Source: Sphingomonas sp.
GTDB lineage: Bacteria > Pseudomonadota > Alphaproteobacteria > Sphingomonadales > Sphingomonadaceae
NCBI GenBank assembly: GCA_017418975.1
Contig: JAFOMG010000011.1
Coordinates: 1 to 64,000 of the forward strand
Direction of reading: 5' to 3'
Length of the DNA stretch: 64,000 bases
The position numbers and the translations under genes were made by a program. The first letter of the stretch is position 1. Each line of letters starts with the position of its first letter. The notes under the pieces are model-generated. The model had not been told where the DNA came from. It saw only the letters and a program-made list of their open reading frames with translations, and made no database searches. Below, one piece after another: positions 9,683 to 17,439 of this stretch.

Positions 9683-10410
9683 CGCTGACCGCCCTGCCGA
9701 TCTTCGTGAAGCTGGCGGGGCGGCCGGTCATGCTGATCGGCACGGGCGAAGCGGCGGAAGCCAAGCGCCGGCTGCTCGAGCGCGCCGGCGCGGCGATCGT
9801 CGGCGAGGAGGCCGTGGCTGCGCTCGCCATCGTCGCCGCGGACGATCCCGGACCCATCGTCGCGCGCCTGCGCGCCCGCGGCGTGCTGGTGAACACCGTC
9901 GACCGCCCGGACCTGTGCGACTTCACCCTGCCAGCGATCGTGGCGCGCGATCCGGTGCTGGTGGCGGTGGGCACCGGCGGCGTGTCGGCCGGGCTGGCGG
10001 CGGCGCTGCGCCAGAAGCTCGAGGCCGAGCTGCCCGCCGATCTGGGCGATACCGCGCGCGCGCTCCACGCGGCCCGGCCCGAGTTGCGCGCGCGCTTTCC
10101 CGACCCGGCCGATCGCCGCCGCGCCATCGCCGCCGCGCTGGCGGAGGGACTTGGCGGCGACGTGGTGGCGCGGCTGCGCGCGCCGGAAGCCGCGCGGCTG
10201 CTGCGCTTCACGCTGTGCAGCGCCGATCCCGACGATCTGACGCTGCGCCAGGCGCGCGCGCTTGCGCAGGCCGAGCGCGTGTACCACCTTCCCGCCGTGC
10301 CCACCGCCATCCTCGACCGCGCCCGCGCCGATGCGCCGCGCATCGCCCTCCCGGCTCCTCCCGAAGTGCCGGGACCCGGCCTCTCCGTGTGGCTGGAGAT
10401 CGCCGGGTGA
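9679..10410 (+). CDS. Precorrin-2 dehydrogenase (siroheme synthase N-terminal type)
   Basis: 243 residues. NAD-binding Rossmann start PVMLIGTGEAAEAKRRLLE, then NTVDRPDLCDFTLPAIVARD and VAVGTGGVSAGLAAALRQKL, the usual CysG-N/Met8/SirC pattern including the Asp of the VD-P-LCDF motif. It oxidises precorrin-2 to sirohydrochlorin and in some homologues also inserts iron. The SUMT methyltransferase half of full CysG is absent, so uroporphyrinogen methylation must be encoded elsewhere. The C-terminal ~90 residues are unusually Ala/Arg-rich. Overlaps both neighbours by 4 bp. Confidence 0.85.
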   Translation: MTLTALPIFVKLAGRPVMLIGTGEAAEAKRRLLERAGAAIVGEEAVAALAIVAADDPGPIVARLRARGVLVNTVDRPDLCDFTLPAIVARDPVLVAVGTGGVSAGLAAALRQKLEAELPADLGDTARALHAARPELRARFPDPADRRRAIAAALAEGLGGDVVARLRAPEAARLLRFTLCSADPDDLTLRQARALAQAERVYHLPAVPTAILDRARADAPRIALPAPPEVPGPGLSVWLEIAG

Positions 10411-11360
10411 GCGGCTTCGCCTATATCGTCCGCGACGGGAAGGTCGCGCAGCCGATCCTCAAGGAAGCGCTCGGCCAGGATGCCAGCCTCAGCTGGATCC
10501 ATCTCAACACCAATGACGAGCGTGCCCAGCTCTGGCTGGGCGGCGAGGCCAGGCTGGCCCAGCCGGTGATCGACGCGCTCACCGCGATGGAGACGCGCCC
10601 GCGCTGCGACCTGTTCGGCCCGGCGGCGCTGGTCAATCTGCGCGGCATGTCGTCCGAGGCGCTTGGCGATTCCGATCCGCTCGCCTCGATCCGCATGTAC
10701 GCGCATGGCGGCTGCGTCTTCTCGGTCTCGCGCAAGCAGCTCAACGCGATCCAGCCGGTGCGCAAGCAAGTGGAGGACGGCAAGATCCTCGACCCCGGCG
10801 ACCTGATCGCCGCGATCGCCCAGGCGATCACCGAGGAGCTCGACCCGATGGTCGCCGAGCTGGGCGATTCGCTGGACGATTGCGAGGAGCATCTCTCGCA
10901 GCACCGCGCCTTCGACCTGCGCCGGCTGGTCAACGAGACGCGGGTGAAGGCGATCGGGCTGCGCCGCTTCCTCTATCCGCAGCGCGCCGCGCTGGAGAAG
11001 CTCGCCGGGCTGCCGGTCGAATGGCTGGCCGATGACGACCGGCTCCACCTCGCCGCCGCCGCCGATCGCGCGGCGCGCATGGCCGAGGAGCTGGAGAGCA
11101 TCCGCGAGCGCGCCGCGCTCACCCACGAGACGCTGACCGACCTGCGCGCCGAGCTGATCGACCAGCGTTCGCTGGTGATCGCGGTGGCGGCGATGGTGTT
11201 CCTGCCGCTGACCTTCATCACCGGCCTCTACGGCATGAACGTCGAGGGGCTGTGGTTCGCGCGGGAGCCCTGGGCGTTCGACGCGATCGCGATCCTCTGC
11301 CTCGGGATCGCCTTCCTGATCACCGCCTATTTCGTCGGGCGGCACTGGTTCGAGCGCTGA
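10407..11360 (+). CDS. CorA/ZntB-like metal ion transporter
   Basis: 317 residues from GTG 10407, overlapping the previous stop (GTGA). The N-terminal two thirds form the cytoplasmic alpha/beta and helical funnel; two C-terminal membrane helices follow, at about 255-275 and 290-310. The loop after TM1 has YGMNV, the GMN selectivity motif of the CorA superfamily, in LTFITGLYGMNVEGLWF. The short, acidic-poor C-terminus and N-terminal SWIHLN resemble ZntB more than Mg-type CorA. Substrate (Mg, Zn or other) cannot be told from sequence. Confidence 0.88.
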   Translation: MSGFAYIVRDGKVAQPILKEALGQDASLSWIHLNTNDERAQLWLGGEARLAQPVIDALTAMETRPRCDLFGPAALVNLRGMSSEALGDSDPLASIRMYAHGGCVFSVSRKQLNAIQPVRKQVEDGKILDPGDLIAAIAQAITEELDPMVAELGDSLDDCEEHLSQHRAFDLRRLVNETRVKAIGLRRFLYPQRAALEKLAGLPVEWLADDDRLHLAAAADRAARMAEELESIRERAALTHETLTDLRAELIDQRSLVIAVAAMVFLPLTFITGLYGMNVEGLWFAREPWAFDAIAILCLGIAFLITAYFVGRHWFER

Positions 11361-11367
11361 GCCGCGC

Positions 11368-11916
11368 TCAGGCGCGCTGGCGGCGCTCCAGCTCGACCCG
11401 GGCCATGGCGAGCTCGCTGCGCGCCTCGCCCAGTTCGATCGCCCGCGCCGCGATGCGCGCGTCGAGCGCGAGGTTGGAGCGCTTCAACTCCTCCATCCGG
11501 TCGGAGCGCGACAAGGTGCGCTCGATCCGCGCAGCCAGCTCCTCGAACGGATAGGGCGCCGCCAGATAATCGTCGGCGCCGGCCTGCAGGGCCTCGACCG
11601 CGCCGCCCGGCTCGTCATGGCTGGTGACCATGATCACCGGCAGGTCCACCGTGTCGCGGGTGCCGCGGATCTCGTGCAGCACATGGAGGCCGGACACTTC
11701 CGGCATCACCCGGTCGAGCAGCACCAGATCGAAGCCGCGCGCCGAGATCAGCTCGAGCGCCTGCGACCCACGATCGGCGAGCACGACGAGATAGCCGAGC
11801 TGGCCCAGGCGATGCGCGAGCACGTGCAGATTGGTCCGGCTGTCGTCGACCGCCAGGATGGTGCGCGTGGCGCGTCGGCGACTGCCGATGCCTTCCTGTG
11901 CCGAAGCCTCGTCCAT
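11368..11916 (-). CDS. Response-regulator receiver with C-terminal coiled coil, key Lys replaced
   Basis: 182 residues. A CheY-like receiver at about 19-135 with acidic pair D24-D25, phospho-acceptor D68 (LVLLDRVMP) and T98/S99. The position that normally holds the invariant Lys (usually KP) is Ala120 in YLAAPYPFEEL, and the DNA reads GCG-GCG-CCC without ambiguity. The C-terminal ~45 residues are charged and probably coiled coil; no output domain follows. PleD/Rcp1-like single-domain regulators are the nearest analogy. No kinase gene is adjacent. It converges with the CorA-like gene, 7 bp apart. Confidence 0.82.
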   Translation of the reverse strand: MDEASAQEGIGSRRRATRTILAVDDSRTNLHVLAHRLGQLGYLVVLADRGSQALELISARGFDLVLLDRVMPEVSGLHVLHEIRGTRDTVDLPVIMVTSHDEPGGAVEALQAGADDYLAAPYPFEELAARIERTLSRSDRMEELKRSNLALDARIAARAIELGEARSELAMARVELERRQRA

Positions 11917-11976
11917 CCTTCCATTCTAGGAAGCAAGCCTCACGAAACCGTTAAATGCCGGGCAACCCCAGGGTCC

Positions 11977-12528
11977 CTAGCCGGCCCGGCGCTCCAGGAA
12001 GGTGAAGATCTGGCCCACCATCACTTCCATCGGGCCGTTGCACTTGTCCAGGGCGTCGCCCGGCTCGGCGGTGTTGATCGCCAGGCCCATCGGCGTCGGC
12101 CAGCCGCGCAGCGCATGGGTGATGGTGCGCAGCGCCTGCAGCGTCGAGACCGCTGCCTGCCAGCCCGCGGCGGTGGCGATCAGGCCCACCGGCAAGCCGT
12201 CGAGATAGGGGCGCTCGTCCTTGCTCAGCGCCTCGACATAATCGAGCGCAGTCTTGACCAGCCCGGAGAGCGTGCCGTGATAGCCGGGCGAGCCGACGAT
12301 CACCGCGTCCGCCGTGCGCAGCGCCTCCAGATAGCGGCCGACGGCCTCGTTCCCTTCGACATTGCCCGGCTCGTAATGCGGAAAGGCGATCGCCTCGCCG
12401 GTGAGCAGGGTGGTGCGGGCGCCGCGCGCCGCGGCCATTTCGAGCGTTGCCGCGAGCAGCCGCCCGGTGGCGGACTCGGGCCGCAGGGTGCCGCCCAGCG
12501 CGACGATGTGAGGTGCCGACATGCCCAT
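11977..12528 (-). CDS. NADPH-dependent FMN reductase family protein
   Basis: 183 residues, flavodoxin-like fold. VALGGTLRPESATGRLLAA is the phosphate/FMN-binding loop at the N-terminus; VIVGSPGYHGTLSGLVKTALDYVE is the second flavin-contact region typical of the NADPH-dependent FMN/quinone reductase family (SsuE/ChrR-like). Start at ATG 12528; ATG 12522 is also possible. Substrate unknown. Such an enzyme could in principle supply reduced flavin to RutA, but it sits 6 kb away with nothing linking them. Confidence 0.85.
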   Translation of the reverse strand: MGMSAPHIVALGGTLRPESATGRLLAATLEMAAARGARTTLLTGEAIAFPHYEPGNVEGNEAVGRYLEALRTADAVIVGSPGYHGTLSGLVKTALDYVEALSKDERPYLDGLPVGLIATAAGWQAAVSTLQALRTITHALRGWPTPMGLAINTAEPGDALDKCNGPMEVMVGQIFTFLERRAG

Positions 12529-12620
12529 CCCGCTAACCTAAAGCCGGGGCGAGCGCCAGTGCGTGGACCTGAGGCGCGGGCAAAGGCTATGGATCGGCGG
12601 AATCACCTTTGGGGGACATG

Positions 12621-13700
12621 ATGGTTGCAGCTACGCACGGGCCCCTGGCGGGCGTGCGCATCGTCGAGCTCGACATGCCCGGCGCGGTGCTCTTCGCGGG
12701 CATGCTGCTCGCCGATCTGGGCTGCGACGTCGTGCGGATCCGCCGGCCCGGAAGCGAAGGCAGCGCCGTGGCGGCGAACCTCTATCGCGGCCGCTCGCAA
12801 GTGTCGCTCGACCTGAGCCAGGCGGCGGGACGCGAGCAGGCGCTCGCGCTGATCGCGCAGGCGGACGGCGTGATCGAAGGCTATCGCCCCGGCATCGCCG
12901 AGCAGGTGGGGCTCGATCCGGCCCGCTGCCTCGCGCTCAATCCGCGCCTCGTCTATGCCCGCGCCAGCGGCTGGGGGCGCGAAGGTCCGCTCGCCGGCAC
13001 GCCGGGCAACGACATCAACCATCTCGCGCTGTCGGGCGCGCTGCACGCCATCGGCACCGCCGCCGCGCCGGTGCCCCCGCTCAACCTGATCGGCGAATAT
13101 GCCGGCGGATCGCTGTTCCTGGCGCTCGGCCTGGTCTCCGCGATCCTCGCCGCCCAGGCGACCGGCCGCGGCCAGGTGATCGAGGCGGCGCAGGTGGACG
13201 GCGCTGCTTCGATGATGTCGCTCTATTATGCGCTCCACGCCTCGGGCCGCTGGGCCGATGCGCGGGCGGCGAACATGGTCGACGGGGGCGCGCCCTATTA
13301 TCGCTGCTATGCCTGTGCCGACGGACGGCATGTGGCGGTCGGCGCGCTCGAGCCGCATGGCTTTCGCGCGCTCTGCGAAGGGCTCGGCATCGCGCCGCAC
13401 GGGTTCGACCCATATGACCGGGCCTGCTGGCCGGCCCTGGCCGAGGCGCTCGCCGCCGCCTTCGCCTCGCGCGGGCGCGACGAATGGGCGGCGCTGTTCG
13501 AAGCGAGCGAGGGCTGCGTGACGCCGGTGCTCTCGCTCACCGAGGCGCCGCTCCATCCGCACAATCGCGCGCGCGGTACCTTCGCCGTGCGGGACGGCGC
13601 GATGCAGCCGATGCCGGCGCCGCGCTTCTCGGGCACGCCGGCCGAGGCGACGCCGCCGATGGACGAGGCCGTGGCCGACATCCTCGCCCGCTGGGCCTGA
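12621..13700 (+). CDS. Family III CoA-transferase / alpha-methylacyl-CoA racemase homologue with altered active site
   Basis: 359 residues from ATG 12621 (GGGGGA upstream; ATG 12618 adjacent). Full-length CaiB/BaiF fold closest in motif order to alpha-methylacyl-CoA racemases: GVRIVELDMPG, PGNDINHLALSGALHAIG, PLNLIGEYAGGSLF, ANMVDGGAPYYRCY and VAVGALEPHGF. In human AMACR and mycobacterial MCR the catalytic pair is His in GHDINY and Asp in DFAGG/DFGGG (H122/D152 in AMACR). Here the matching residues are Asn130 and Glu159. The Glu of the ALEP segment is kept. So the fold and CoA site look intact, but classical racemase chemistry is doubtful. Confidence 0.85.
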   Translation: MVAATHGPLAGVRIVELDMPGAVLFAGMLLADLGCDVVRIRRPGSEGSAVAANLYRGRSQVSLDLSQAAGREQALALIAQADGVIEGYRPGIAEQVGLDPARCLALNPRLVYARASGWGREGPLAGTPGNDINHLALSGALHAIGTAAAPVPPLNLIGEYAGGSLFLALGLVSAILAAQATGRGQVIEAAQVDGAASMMSLYYALHASGRWADARAANMVDGGAPYYRCYACADGRHVAVGALEPHGFRALCEGLGIAPHGFDPYDRACWPALAEALAAAFASRGRDEWAALFEASEGCVTPVLSLTEAPLHPHNRARGTFAVRDGAMQPMPAPRFSGTPAEATPPMDEAVADILARWA

Positions 13701-13759
13701 ACGCATGGCGCGGACGCCAGCTGCGGACATGCATGGCCATAGAGCCGAGTGCCGGCATA

Positions 13760-13789
13760 TTGACAAAGCGCACTGGCAGCTCGTATAAA
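13760..13789 (+). promoter_or_regulatory. Sigma-70-like promoter of the tetR gene
   Basis: TTGACA (13760-13765), an 18-bp spacer and TATAAA (13784-13789). This is the closest match to the housekeeping consensus that I found in the window. It lies 34 bp before the tetR start, and the operator begins at the base after the -10 box. Confidence 0.75.
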
Positions 13790-13807
13790 TGAGTGATTGC
13801 ACGCTCA
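13790..13807. promoter_or_regulatory. Probable TetR operator (autoregulation)
   Basis: TGAGTGATTGCACGCTCA, an imperfect 18-bp inverted repeat with outer TGAG/CTCA arms, directly after the -10 box. It shares 13 of 18 positions with the site at 14416-14433 before the SDR gene, pointing to one regulator acting at both. Confidence 0.65.
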
Positions 13808-13822
13808 TTCACTGATCCAAAG

Positions 13823-14398
13823 ATGGCCCGACCCCTTAGCGAAGAAAAACGCGACGCTCTTTTGACCGCTGCCGCCGAATTGGTTGCGGCGCTGGGCACG
13901 GCCGCATCGACGGCCAAGATCGCCAGAGCCGCTGGAGTCTCGGAGGGGACGCTGTTCACCTATTTCCCGACGAAGGACGATCTGCTGAACGCGTTATTCG
14001 TCGAGATCGAAACCAATCTCGCCGAAACGGTGCTCGCTCCCTATCCGGCCAGCGTCGATGCACGCGAACGCCTGCGACTTATCTGGTGCCGGGTGGTGGA
14101 ATGGGGGCTTGCCAATCCGACCTGGCGCAGGGCGATGCGTCAGCTCAAGGTCTCCGAGCACGTGACGGATGTGAGCCGACAACGCTGCGAGGCAAGGTTC
14201 CGCGAACTCCGGGGGATGGTCGAGGAAATCCTTTCCGGACACGCCGACCCCGGTTTTGCGGCTTTCTACATCGACACCGCGCTGATTGGTCTTGCCGACA
14301 TGGTCATGGACGCGATCGCCGCGAGCCCGAAGGACCATGAGATCATCAGCGAGGCCGGTTTCACATTGTTCTGGAACGGAACGGCCGGGGCCGGCTGA
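13823..14398 (+). CDS. TetR-family transcriptional regulator
   Basis: 191 residues from ATG 13823; an upstream GTG at 13793 lies inside the operator and is unlikely. The N-terminal helix-turn-helix is AAELVAALGTAASTAKIARA then AGVSEGTLFTYFPTKDDLL, typical of TetR. The C-terminal ligand domain is divergent, so the inducer cannot be guessed. It sits 53 bp before an SDR gene on the same strand, and matching operators precede both genes, so it very likely represses itself and the SDR. A short GC-rich hairpin followed by seven T at its 3' end (about 14383-14405) might be a weak terminator. Confidence 0.9.
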   Translation: MARPLSEEKRDALLTAAAELVAALGTAASTAKIARAAGVSEGTLFTYFPTKDDLLNALFVEIETNLAETVLAPYPASVDARERLRLIWCRVVEWGLANPTWRRAMRQLKVSEHVTDVSRQRCEARFRELRGMVEEILSGHADPGFAAFYIDTALIGLADMVMDAIAASPKDHEIISEAGFTLFWNGTAGAG

Positions 14399-14415
14399 TT
14401 TTTTTGCAGCCACAA

Positions 14416-14433
14416 TGAGTGTGTACATACTCA
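14416..14433. promoter_or_regulatory. Probable TetR operator before the SDR gene
   Basis: TGAGTGTGTACATACTCA, an 18-bp palindrome with a single mismatched pair (positions 6 and 13). A TATAAA (14435-14440) follows at once and AAAAGGA precedes the ATG at 14452, so a bound regulator would cover the spacer of the SDR promoter. I see no good -35 element. Confidence 0.7.
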
Positions 14434-14451
14434 ATATAAAAGGACCGCATC

Positions 14452-15372
14452 ATGACGAAATCCAGAGGCTTCACCGAAGCCGGTGTTCCCGATCAGTCGG
14501 GCAAATGCTTCATCGTCACCGGAGCCAATACCGGAATCGGTTTTGAAGCCGCGCATGTGCTTGCCGCACGCGGCGCGCGCGTGCTGCTCGCCTGCCGCGA
14601 CCGGGGCAAGGCCGAGGCCGCCATGGCCCGGATCAGGACGGCGATACCGCGGGCCGATCTCGCCTTCCTGCCGCTCGATCTCGGCGATCTCGACAGCATC
14701 CGTCACGCGGCCGGTCTGGCCACCGCGGAGCCGCGCATCGACGCCCTGGTGAACAATGCCGGGGTGATGACCCCGCCGCTGATGCGGACGAAGCAAGGCT
14801 TCGAGCTGCAGTTCGGCGTGAACCATCTCGGCACTTTCGCGCTCACCGCGCTGCTTCTGCCCAAGCTCGCGGAGACGCAGGGCGCGCGCATAGTGACCAC
14901 CTCCAGCCTGGCGCACAGGGGCGCCCAGATTGACTGGGGCGATCTCAACGCCGAGCGCAGCTATTCCCGGGTGGGCCGCTACGCCGCCAGCAAGCTCGCA
15001 AACGCGCTCTTCTTCTACGAGCTGGATCGCCGCCTGCGCGCGTCCGGTTCGGCCATTCTTTCCGTCGGCTGCCATCCCGGCGTGGCTTCGACCGATCTCG
15101 CCCGTCACATGTGGCCGGTGCAGGTCCTGGTCCGCATCACGGGCATGGTGCTCAACAATGCCGCCATGGGGGCTTGGCCGACATTGCAGGCGGCAACGGG
15201 GCCGGTCCAACCCGGCGGCTATTATGGGCCGATCGGCTTTCGGGGCACCAGGGGCGTCTCGGGCGAGGCGGCCCGATCGGACGAAGCGCAAGACCCGGTT
15301 CTTGCGAAGCGCCTCTGGGATGCGTCCGTCGCGATGACCGGCATCGATCCCGGGCTTATGCCGGCACCGTAG
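14452..15372 (+). CDS. Short-chain dehydrogenase/reductase (retinol-dehydrogenase-like)
   Basis: 306 residues, classical SDR: cofactor loop TGANTGIG at about 22-29, NNAGV at about 102-106, catalytic Ser in VTTSSLAHRG and YAASK (Tyr and Lys). Arg residues after strand 2 (ACRDRGKAE) favour NADP(H). The WW/retinol-dehydrogenase-like subgroup fits best by the NHLGTFALTALLLPKL and ERSYSRVGRYAASKLAN segments. Substrate unknown; regulation by the neighbouring TetR protein suggests induction by a small molecule, perhaps its own substrate. Confidence 0.9.
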   Translation: MTKSRGFTEAGVPDQSGKCFIVTGANTGIGFEAAHVLAARGARVLLACRDRGKAEAAMARIRTAIPRADLAFLPLDLGDLDSIRHAAGLATAEPRIDALVNNAGVMTPPLMRTKQGFELQFGVNHLGTFALTALLLPKLAETQGARIVTTSSLAHRGAQIDWGDLNAERSYSRVGRYAASKLANALFFYELDRRLRASGSAILSVGCHPGVASTDLARHMWPVQVLVRITGMVLNNAAMGAWPTLQAATGPVQPGGYYGPIGFRGTRGVSGEAARSDEAQDPVLAKRLWDASVAMTGIDPGLMPAP

Positions 15373-15480
15373 CGGCAGGCGGGCGACGAACGGACCGCGC
15401 GTTCGAACGTTCGCGAGCGGCATCTGGGGCCAATCGGCATTCAGGCCAAGGGTGTGGCTTGGCTTCGAGCCAGCCTCCTG

Positions 15481-15507
15481 CGTCACCCTGAAACAAGTTC
15501 AGCATGG
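15481..15507. repeat. CGTCACCCTGAA-type dispersed repeat
   Basis: CGTCACCCTGAAACAAGTTCAGC followed by ATGG, with inner arms CTGAA/TTCAG. I recall this motif (on the other strand ending CAGGGTGACG) as a common intergenic repeat in sphingomonads. It lies between the convergent SDR and fliS genes; nothing else in 15373-15586 stands out. Confidence 0.45.
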
Positions 15508-15586
15508 CGGAAAGGAGCGATTTCGACACTCAACTCCCTTCCCTCGCCACCGGAACGGAAGAGACATAGCTGAATGTCGATCCGAC

Positions 15587-15985
15587 CTAGCCCGCCTTCA
15601 GGCTGCGCCAGGCGCGGGCGATCTCGTCCAGGCTGTTCGCCGCCTCGCGGAACGGCACGGGATCGGCGCCGGTGGCGGCCTGCAGGACCTCGCCGCGCAG
15701 GCCGTGGTAGAAAGTGGCGAGCGTCCGGGCGACTTCGCCGCCCCGGTCGAAGTCCAGCCCCGCCTCCAGCGCGAACAGGATCGCGGTGGCCCGCGCCACC
15801 CGCTCGCCCCGCACCGAATAATTGCCGCGCTCCACTGCCCAGGCCGCCGTGCGCAGCGCGGCGATCCCCTCTTCGTAGAGCAGGCCGACCAGCGCGTGCG
15901 GATCGCCGCCGGCCGTCCTGCCGACGATGTCGATCTGGCGATAGGTGTCGGCGGGGTTGGCGGCGAGCGCCGAGGCGTAGCGCAT
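15587..15985 (-). CDS. fliS: Flagellin export chaperone FliS
   Basis: 132 residues. Typical FliS N-terminus: YRQIDIVGRTAGGDPHALVGLLYEEGI, a helical bundle that binds the C-terminal D0 helix of flagellin and prevents premature polymerisation. The ATG overlaps the fliD stop by one base, so it is co-transcribed from the sigma-28 promoter upstream of fliD. No fliT is seen. Confidence 0.9.
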   Translation of the reverse strand: MRYASALAANPADTYRQIDIVGRTAGGDPHALVGLLYEEGIAALRTAAWAVERGNYSVRGERVARATAILFALEAGLDFDRGGEVARTLATFYHGLRGEVLQAATGADPVPFREAANSLDEIARAWRSLKAG

Positions 15986-17391
15986 CAGCTCTTCGCGTTC
16001 CAGGAATCGATCTGCTGCTTGAGGAAGGTCTGGGTCGACTTGTAGGCCGCGACCTTCGCGTCCATCGCCGCGAACTGCTGGGTCATGCGGTCGCGCATCT
16101 TCTGCGTATCCGCCGCGATCTTGGTCTTCTCGTCCGCAAGATCGTCCTGCGCCTTGCTGTATTTGTCGGCGCTCGCGCCCAGGCCGGTCTTGGTACTCGT
16201 GGCGATCGTCGCGACGTCGGAAAGCGCCTTGGTGAGGCCGGCATTCTCCGTGAACATCTTCTCGACGTCGTTGGGATAGGTGGTCAGCACCTTGGAGAGG
16301 CGCGTGGTATCGAGGCTGAGCGTGCCGTCGCGATTGGTCTTCACGCCGATATCGGCGAGCGCGGAGGGCGCGTTCTTGCCCGCGCCGGGGACGAGCGGGC
16401 TGAGCGTCAGCCGCTTGAGCTGCTGGAGCAGCTGCTTCGCCGCCGGATCGGACTTGAGCGGGCCGTTGATCGGATCGGTCGCCTCCTGCACCGCCTTGAA
16501 CACCTGGTTGTAGGTTTCGACGAAATTGGCCACCGCCTGGCTGATCGCGCTGGTCGGCGCGCTGGCGCCGATCATCACCTTGGTGCCGACCGAGGCCGAG
16601 ACCAGGTCGATCCGCGCGCCGGGGATCATCGTGGTGATGCTGTTGGTCGGATATTTCGCCTCGACGCCGTCGAGCGCGACCCGGGCATCCTGGGCGGCCG
16701 CGTTTATCGTCGATCCGCCGGCGCCGGGGCCGACCGCGAGCTGGGCAAGGCCGTCGGTGCCGCTCAGCGTGAAGGCCTGGGACGAGCCGGTGCCGCTCTT
16801 GAGCACCAGCCGGGCGCCGTTCGAATCGCTCAGGATCGTCGCGGTGACGCCCGCCTTCTTGGCGTTGATCGCGGCGGCGACGTCCGCGAGCGTTGCGTTG
16901 GGCGAATCGATGGTGATGTCGATCGGCGTGGCCGTGCCGGCGGTGAAGCCGGTCATCGCGCCATCGGCCACGGTCGCGGAGCCGAAGGTGAGCGTGAGCG
17001 TGCCCGACCCCACCACCGAGCCGCTGCCGCCGCCGAAGGACGGCGAGCTGGAAACCTGGCCCTGGGCGAGCTGGCGCACCTCCATCGTCGCGCTGAGGCC
17101 GGCGAGATCGGCGCCCGACAGGCGGGTGATGCCGAGGATGCCGGTGTTCGAGCTGGTCGGCTGGGTCGCGAGCGAGCCCGAGCTGGTGAGCGATGCGAGC
17201 GCCGAGGCGAAGTCGGTGATGTTGCTCTTGATCGTCCCCACGGTGGAGATCTGCGTGGTGAGCGCGGTGCCCTTGTTGGTGAGCGCCTGGTTCTTGTTGG
17301 CGAAGCTGTTGTCGACGAGCGACTGGACCAGCGCGGTGATGTCGATCCCCGATCCGGTGCCCAGCGTCTTTGCGATCGATTCGACGGCCAT
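15985..17391 (-). CDS. fliD: Flagellar filament capping protein FliD
   Basis: 468 residues. N-terminal FliD domain TLGTGSGIDITALVQSLVDN and LTNKGTALTTQISTVGTIKS, then the variable outer domains and a C-terminal helical domain (KMRDRMTQQFAAMDAKVAAY and STQTFLKQQIDSW). FliD forms the cap under which flagellin subunits polymerise. Transcribed with fliS; the sigma-28 promoter overlaps the 3' end of flhB. Confidence 0.95.
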   Translation of the reverse strand: MAVESIAKTLGTGSGIDITALVQSLVDNSFANKNQALTNKGTALTTQISTVGTIKSNITDFASALASLTSSGSLATQPTSSNTGILGITRLSGADLAGLSATMEVRQLAQGQVSSSPSFGGGSGSVVGSGTLTLTFGSATVADGAMTGFTAGTATPIDITIDSPNATLADVAAAINAKKAGVTATILSDSNGARLVLKSGTGSSQAFTLSGTDGLAQLAVGPGAGGSTINAAAQDARVALDGVEAKYPTNSITTMIPGARIDLVSASVGTKVMIGASAPTSAISQAVANFVETYNQVFKAVQEATDPINGPLKSDPAAKQLLQQLKRLTLSPLVPGAGKNAPSALADIGVKTNRDGTLSLDTTRLSKVLTTYPNDVEKMFTENAGLTKALSDVATIATSTKTGLGASADKYSKAQDDLADEKTKIAADTQKMRDRMTQQFAAMDAKVAAYKSTQTFLKQQIDSWNAKS

Positions 17392-17412
17392 CTCGTCCCC
17401 CTGCTCTCCCGG

Positions 17413-17439
17413 TAAACGGCCGCCGCCGCCGCGCCTTTA
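17413..17439 (-). promoter_or_regulatory. Sigma-28 promoter of fliD-fliS, embedded in the flhB stop codon
   Basis: Read on the minus strand: TAAA, 15 bp, GCCGTTTA. Consensus for FliA is TAAA-N15-GCCGATAA. The TAA of the -35 box (17439-17437) is the flhB stop codon. It lies 22 bp before the fliD start, placing fliD-fliS in the late (class III) group. Confidence 0.85.

Noticed and set aside
12537..12620. Possible promoter or small ORF in the FMN reductase/CoA-transferase gap
   Set aside because: No -35/-10 pair or coding signal stands out; only the GGGGGA ribosome site is clear.
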